From Cyclobacteriaceae bacterium (lineage in GTDB: Bacteria > Bacteroidota > Bacteroidia > Cytophagales > Cyclobacteriaceae): a stretch of 6,784 nucleotides of DNA. Made by a program: the position numbers and the translations under genes. The notes below the pieces were generated by a model, which was not told the DNA's origin, searched no databases, and saw only the letters and a program-made list of their open reading frames with translations. Shown piece after piece: positions 6,464 to 6,784 of this stretch (within the stretch, counting starts at the first letter, position 1; each line of letters begins with the position of its first letter). The stretch is taken from assembly GCA_026994125.1 (NCBI GenBank), contig JALWRJ010000198.1, positions 1-6,784 on the forward strand. The letters run 5' to 3'.

Positions 6464-6784
6464 ACACACCCCAAAAAGTAGTAATTGTAGAAGACGAAAA
6501 GCATGCCGCCCTGCATTTAAAAAAGCTGTTGGAGAAGATGCAGATACAAGTGCTTGCCCAACTTGACTCGGTTAAAAACACCGCCAAATGGCTGGCCAAT
6601 AACCCAAGCCCTGATGTATTGCTCATGGATATTCAACTGGGTGACGGACTAAGTTTTGAAGTGTTTGATATTGTAAAGGTTGCCTGCCCGGTTATTTTTA
6701 TAACCGCTTTTAACCAATATGCCATCGAGGCTTTTAACCTAAACAGCATAGGGTATTTGCTAAAACCCATTAACCCTGAAGCCC
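6460..6784 (+). CDS. Response regulator receiver domain, probably LytTR-type (partial, truncated by right edge)
   Basis: The first 108 residues of a response regulator, starting at the ATG that overlaps the kinase stop by 4 nt (ATGA). The CheY-like receiver shows acidic residues E11-D12 in VVIVEDEKHA, phospho-acceptor D57 in VLLMDIQLGDG, T82 in FITAF and K102 in GYLLKPI. The EDE.HAA..L..LL start and the AF.LNSIGYLLKPI end are typical of receivers fused to LytTR DNA-binding domains, the usual partners of LytS-type kinases. The DNA-binding domain itself lies beyond the window, so LytTR is inferred, not seen. One small oddity is glycine at 98 where related receivers usually have aspartate (DYLLKP). 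It may act on the repeat at 2016-2045, which would make the cluster self-regulating. Confidence 0.93.
   Translation, partial: MNTPQKVVIVEDEKHAALHLKKLLEKMQIQVLAQLDSVKNTAKWLANNPSPDVLLMDIQLGDGLSFEVFDIVKVACPVIFITAFNQYAIEAFNLNSIGYLLKPINPEA

Overview
The window looks like a chromosomal segment of a Bacteroidota (Cytophagales/Flavobacteriales-like) bacterium. The evidence is family content: a TonB-dependent receptor with an N-terminal carboxypeptidase-regulatory-like domain, DUF6452 and DUF6048 neighbours, a DUF2141 protein, and a LytS-type kinase with a CheY-like (LytTR-type) regulator. Starts are A-rich and mostly lack a Shine-Dalgarno sequence, which fits the phylum. Coding is dense and I see no RNA genes, IS elements, CRISPR or phage genes. 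I cannot name a genus.

Layout. (1) Positions 1-725, minus strand: the N-terminal two thirds of rimO, the ribosomal protein S12 methylthiotransferase, running off the left edge. (2) A 95-bp divergent intergenic region. (3) Positions 821-1973, plus strand: two overlapping cell-envelope genes, a DUF6452-like lipoprotein and a DUF6048-like outer-membrane beta-barrel protein. (4) A 159-bp intergenic region holding a candidate LytTR-type direct-repeat operator and a weak promoter. (5) Positions 2133-6784, plus strand: a five-gene co-directional cluster encoding a TonB-dependent receptor, a secreted DUF2141 protein, a secreted helical-repeat (TPR-like) protein, a four-TM sensor histidine kinase and a response regulator cut by the right edge. 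Gaps inside the cluster are 34 bp, 17 bp, a 1-nt overlap and a 4-nt overlap.

The most interesting reading is that region 5 is one envelope uptake/sensing module. A compact outer-membrane transporter and two small exported proteins would be co-transcribed with an inner-membrane kinase and its regulator, and the regulator may act back on the operator-like repeat upstream of the receptor gene. The substrate cannot be read from the sequence. The component families are known; the circuit and the joint function are inference.
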